Assembly: GCA_009787035.1 (NCBI GenBank)
Contig: WRGV01000041.1
Location: 1 to 9,688, forward strand
Reading direction: 5' to 3'
Source: Propionibacteriaceae bacterium
Lineage (GTDB): Bacteria > Actinomycetota > Actinomycetes > Propionibacteriales > Propionibacteriaceae
Length of the DNA stretch: 9,688 bases
Below, piece after piece: positions 8,821 through 9,688 of the stretch; the stretch's first letter is position 1, and each line of letters starts with the position of its first letter. The position numbers were made by a program, and so were the translations under genes. The notes beneath the pieces are model-generated. The model saw only the letters and a program-made list of their open reading frames with translations, ran no database searches and was not told the DNA's origin.

Positions 8821-9688
8821 ATGCGGTGCGACGAGGTGGGCGTGCGGGCGCTGCGCGATGCCTATCGCTGCGCCGCACACAACGTCTTGTTCCGCTTCGA
8901 CCCCGAGGACATCCACGAACGGACGCTGCGCGTGCTGGGCGGTCTGCCGACCCCGGCGCTGGCGCTGGGGCGCGCGCTGCTGGGCGGCACGCGGCGGCCG
9001 GTGACCGTGGCCGGCATCGACTTTCCCGGACGTGTGGGCGTCGCCGCCGGGCTGGACAAGGACGGACGTGCGGTGAGGGCCTGGTCGGGGTTGGGCTTCG
9101 GTTTCGCCGAGCTGGGCACCGTGACGCCGCGCCCGCAGCCGGGCAATCCGGCGCCGCGGCTGTGCCGCCTGCGTGCCTCGCACGCGCTGCTCAACCGCAT
9201 GGGCTTCAACAACTTGGGCGCACCCGCGCTGGCGACCCGGCTGGCCGGCCTCGGCGTGGTGCGGGGCAACGGGGCGCTGGATTGTGTGATCGGCATCTCG
9301 ATCGGCAAGAACAAGACCACGGCGCCAGAGGATGCGCCCGCCGACTACCTGGCCTGCCTGGAGGCGCTGGCCCCATACGCCGACTACCTGGCCGTCAACG
9401 TCTCCAGCCCGAACACGCCGGGGCTGCGCGCGCTCCAGGCGGGCGATTCGCTGCGGCCGCTGCTGGCCGCGCTGACCGCCCAGGCCCGGCACCTGGATCC
9501 GTCCAACCCCGTGCCGATCTTCGTCAAGGTGGCCCCCGATCTGGACGACGCCGGGCTGGACGACGTGCTCGCCGCCTGCACCGCCGGGGGAGCGGCCGGC
9601 ATCATCGCGACCAACACCACCCTGGCCCGCGACGGCCTGCTGGGCCAAGACAGGGCCGTGGCAGGCCAAGACGGCGGCCTGTCGGGGG
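8821..9688 (+). CDS. pyrD: Dihydroorotate dehydrogenase (quinone), class 2, 3' end missing
   Basis: PyrD oxidises dihydroorotate to orotate, passing electrons through FMN to membrane quinone. The reading frame is open to the window edge, giving 289 residues of an expected 340-370, so only the C-terminal part is cut off. The N-terminal stretch LFRFDPEDIHERTLRVL is the helical quinone/membrane-binding region that marks class 2. Then follow VGVAAGLDKDG (FMN binding), ELGTVTPRPQPGNP, NRMGFNN, and VNVSSPNTPGLR, whose serines 195-196 include the catalytic base characteristic of class 2 (class 1 uses cysteine). FVKVAPDLDD and ATNTTLARDG come after. The ATG at 8821, 3 bp after the carB stop, is the likely start, but no clear ribosome binding site is seen; GTG codons at 8836 and 8842 are alternatives. 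The gene belongs to the carAB operon. Confidence 0.95.
   Translation, partial: MRCDEVGVRALRDAYRCAAHNVLFRFDPEDIHERTLRVLGGLPTPALALGRALLGGTRRPVTVAGIDFPGRVGVAAGLDKDGRAVRAWSGLGFGFAELGTVTPRPQPGNPAPRLCRLRASHALLNRMGFNNLGAPALATRLAGLGVVRGNGALDCVIGISIGKNKTTAPEDAPADYLACLEALAPYADYLAVNVSSPNTPGLRALQAGDSLRPLLAALTAQARHLDPSNPVPIFVKVAPDLDDAGLDDVLAACTAGGAAGIIATNTTLARDGLLGQDRAVAGQDGGLSG

Overview
This window is a dense, GC-rich stretch of chromosome from a member of the Actinomycetota. The evidence for this is the codon use, the GTG starts, the -10 boxes of TAGNNT type, the gene order efp-nusB followed by pyrimidine genes, and actinobacterial signatures in CarA and CarB. A propionibacterial relative is possible (the EF-P loop reads PGKGN rather than PGKGP), but I cannot place it firmly. 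I see no RNA gene, insertion sequence, phage gene or CRISPR array, and no gene-free stretch longer than about 130 bp.

Left part (1-2250): a LacI-family repressor on the minus strand is divergent from a 73-residue single-pass membrane protein. That gene converges on a minus-strand NudC-type NAD(H) pyrophosphatase, and the two stop codons share the palindrome CTAG. All three genes appear to have leaderless mRNAs: each has a TAGACT or TAGCCT box 6-7 nt before its start codon.

Middle (2251-3077): a short AT-rich control region carries an extended -10 promoter whose -35 box lies inside a 21-bp imperfect palindrome. It drives a 67-residue XRE-family repressor and a 156-residue four-helix membrane protein. 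This two-gene cassette is the most accessory-looking part of the window.

Right part (3078-9688): efp (elongation factor P) and nusB (antitermination factor) are packed 2 bp apart. carA, carB and pyrD follow, with 1-3 bp between genes, and pyrD runs off the window. CarA and CarB make carbamoyl phosphate for pyrimidine and arginine synthesis, and PyrD oxidises dihydroorotate to orotate. The pyrR-pyrB-pyrC genes that many actinobacteria carry between nusB and carA are absent; 81 bp with a likely carA promoter lies there instead.

Most of the window is ordinary core metabolism. I found no convincing undescribed defence or mobile system. The points most worth checking are the repeated leaderless promoters, the XRE/membrane-protein cassette with its operator, the shortened pyr cluster and a possible leaderless upstream ORF over efp.
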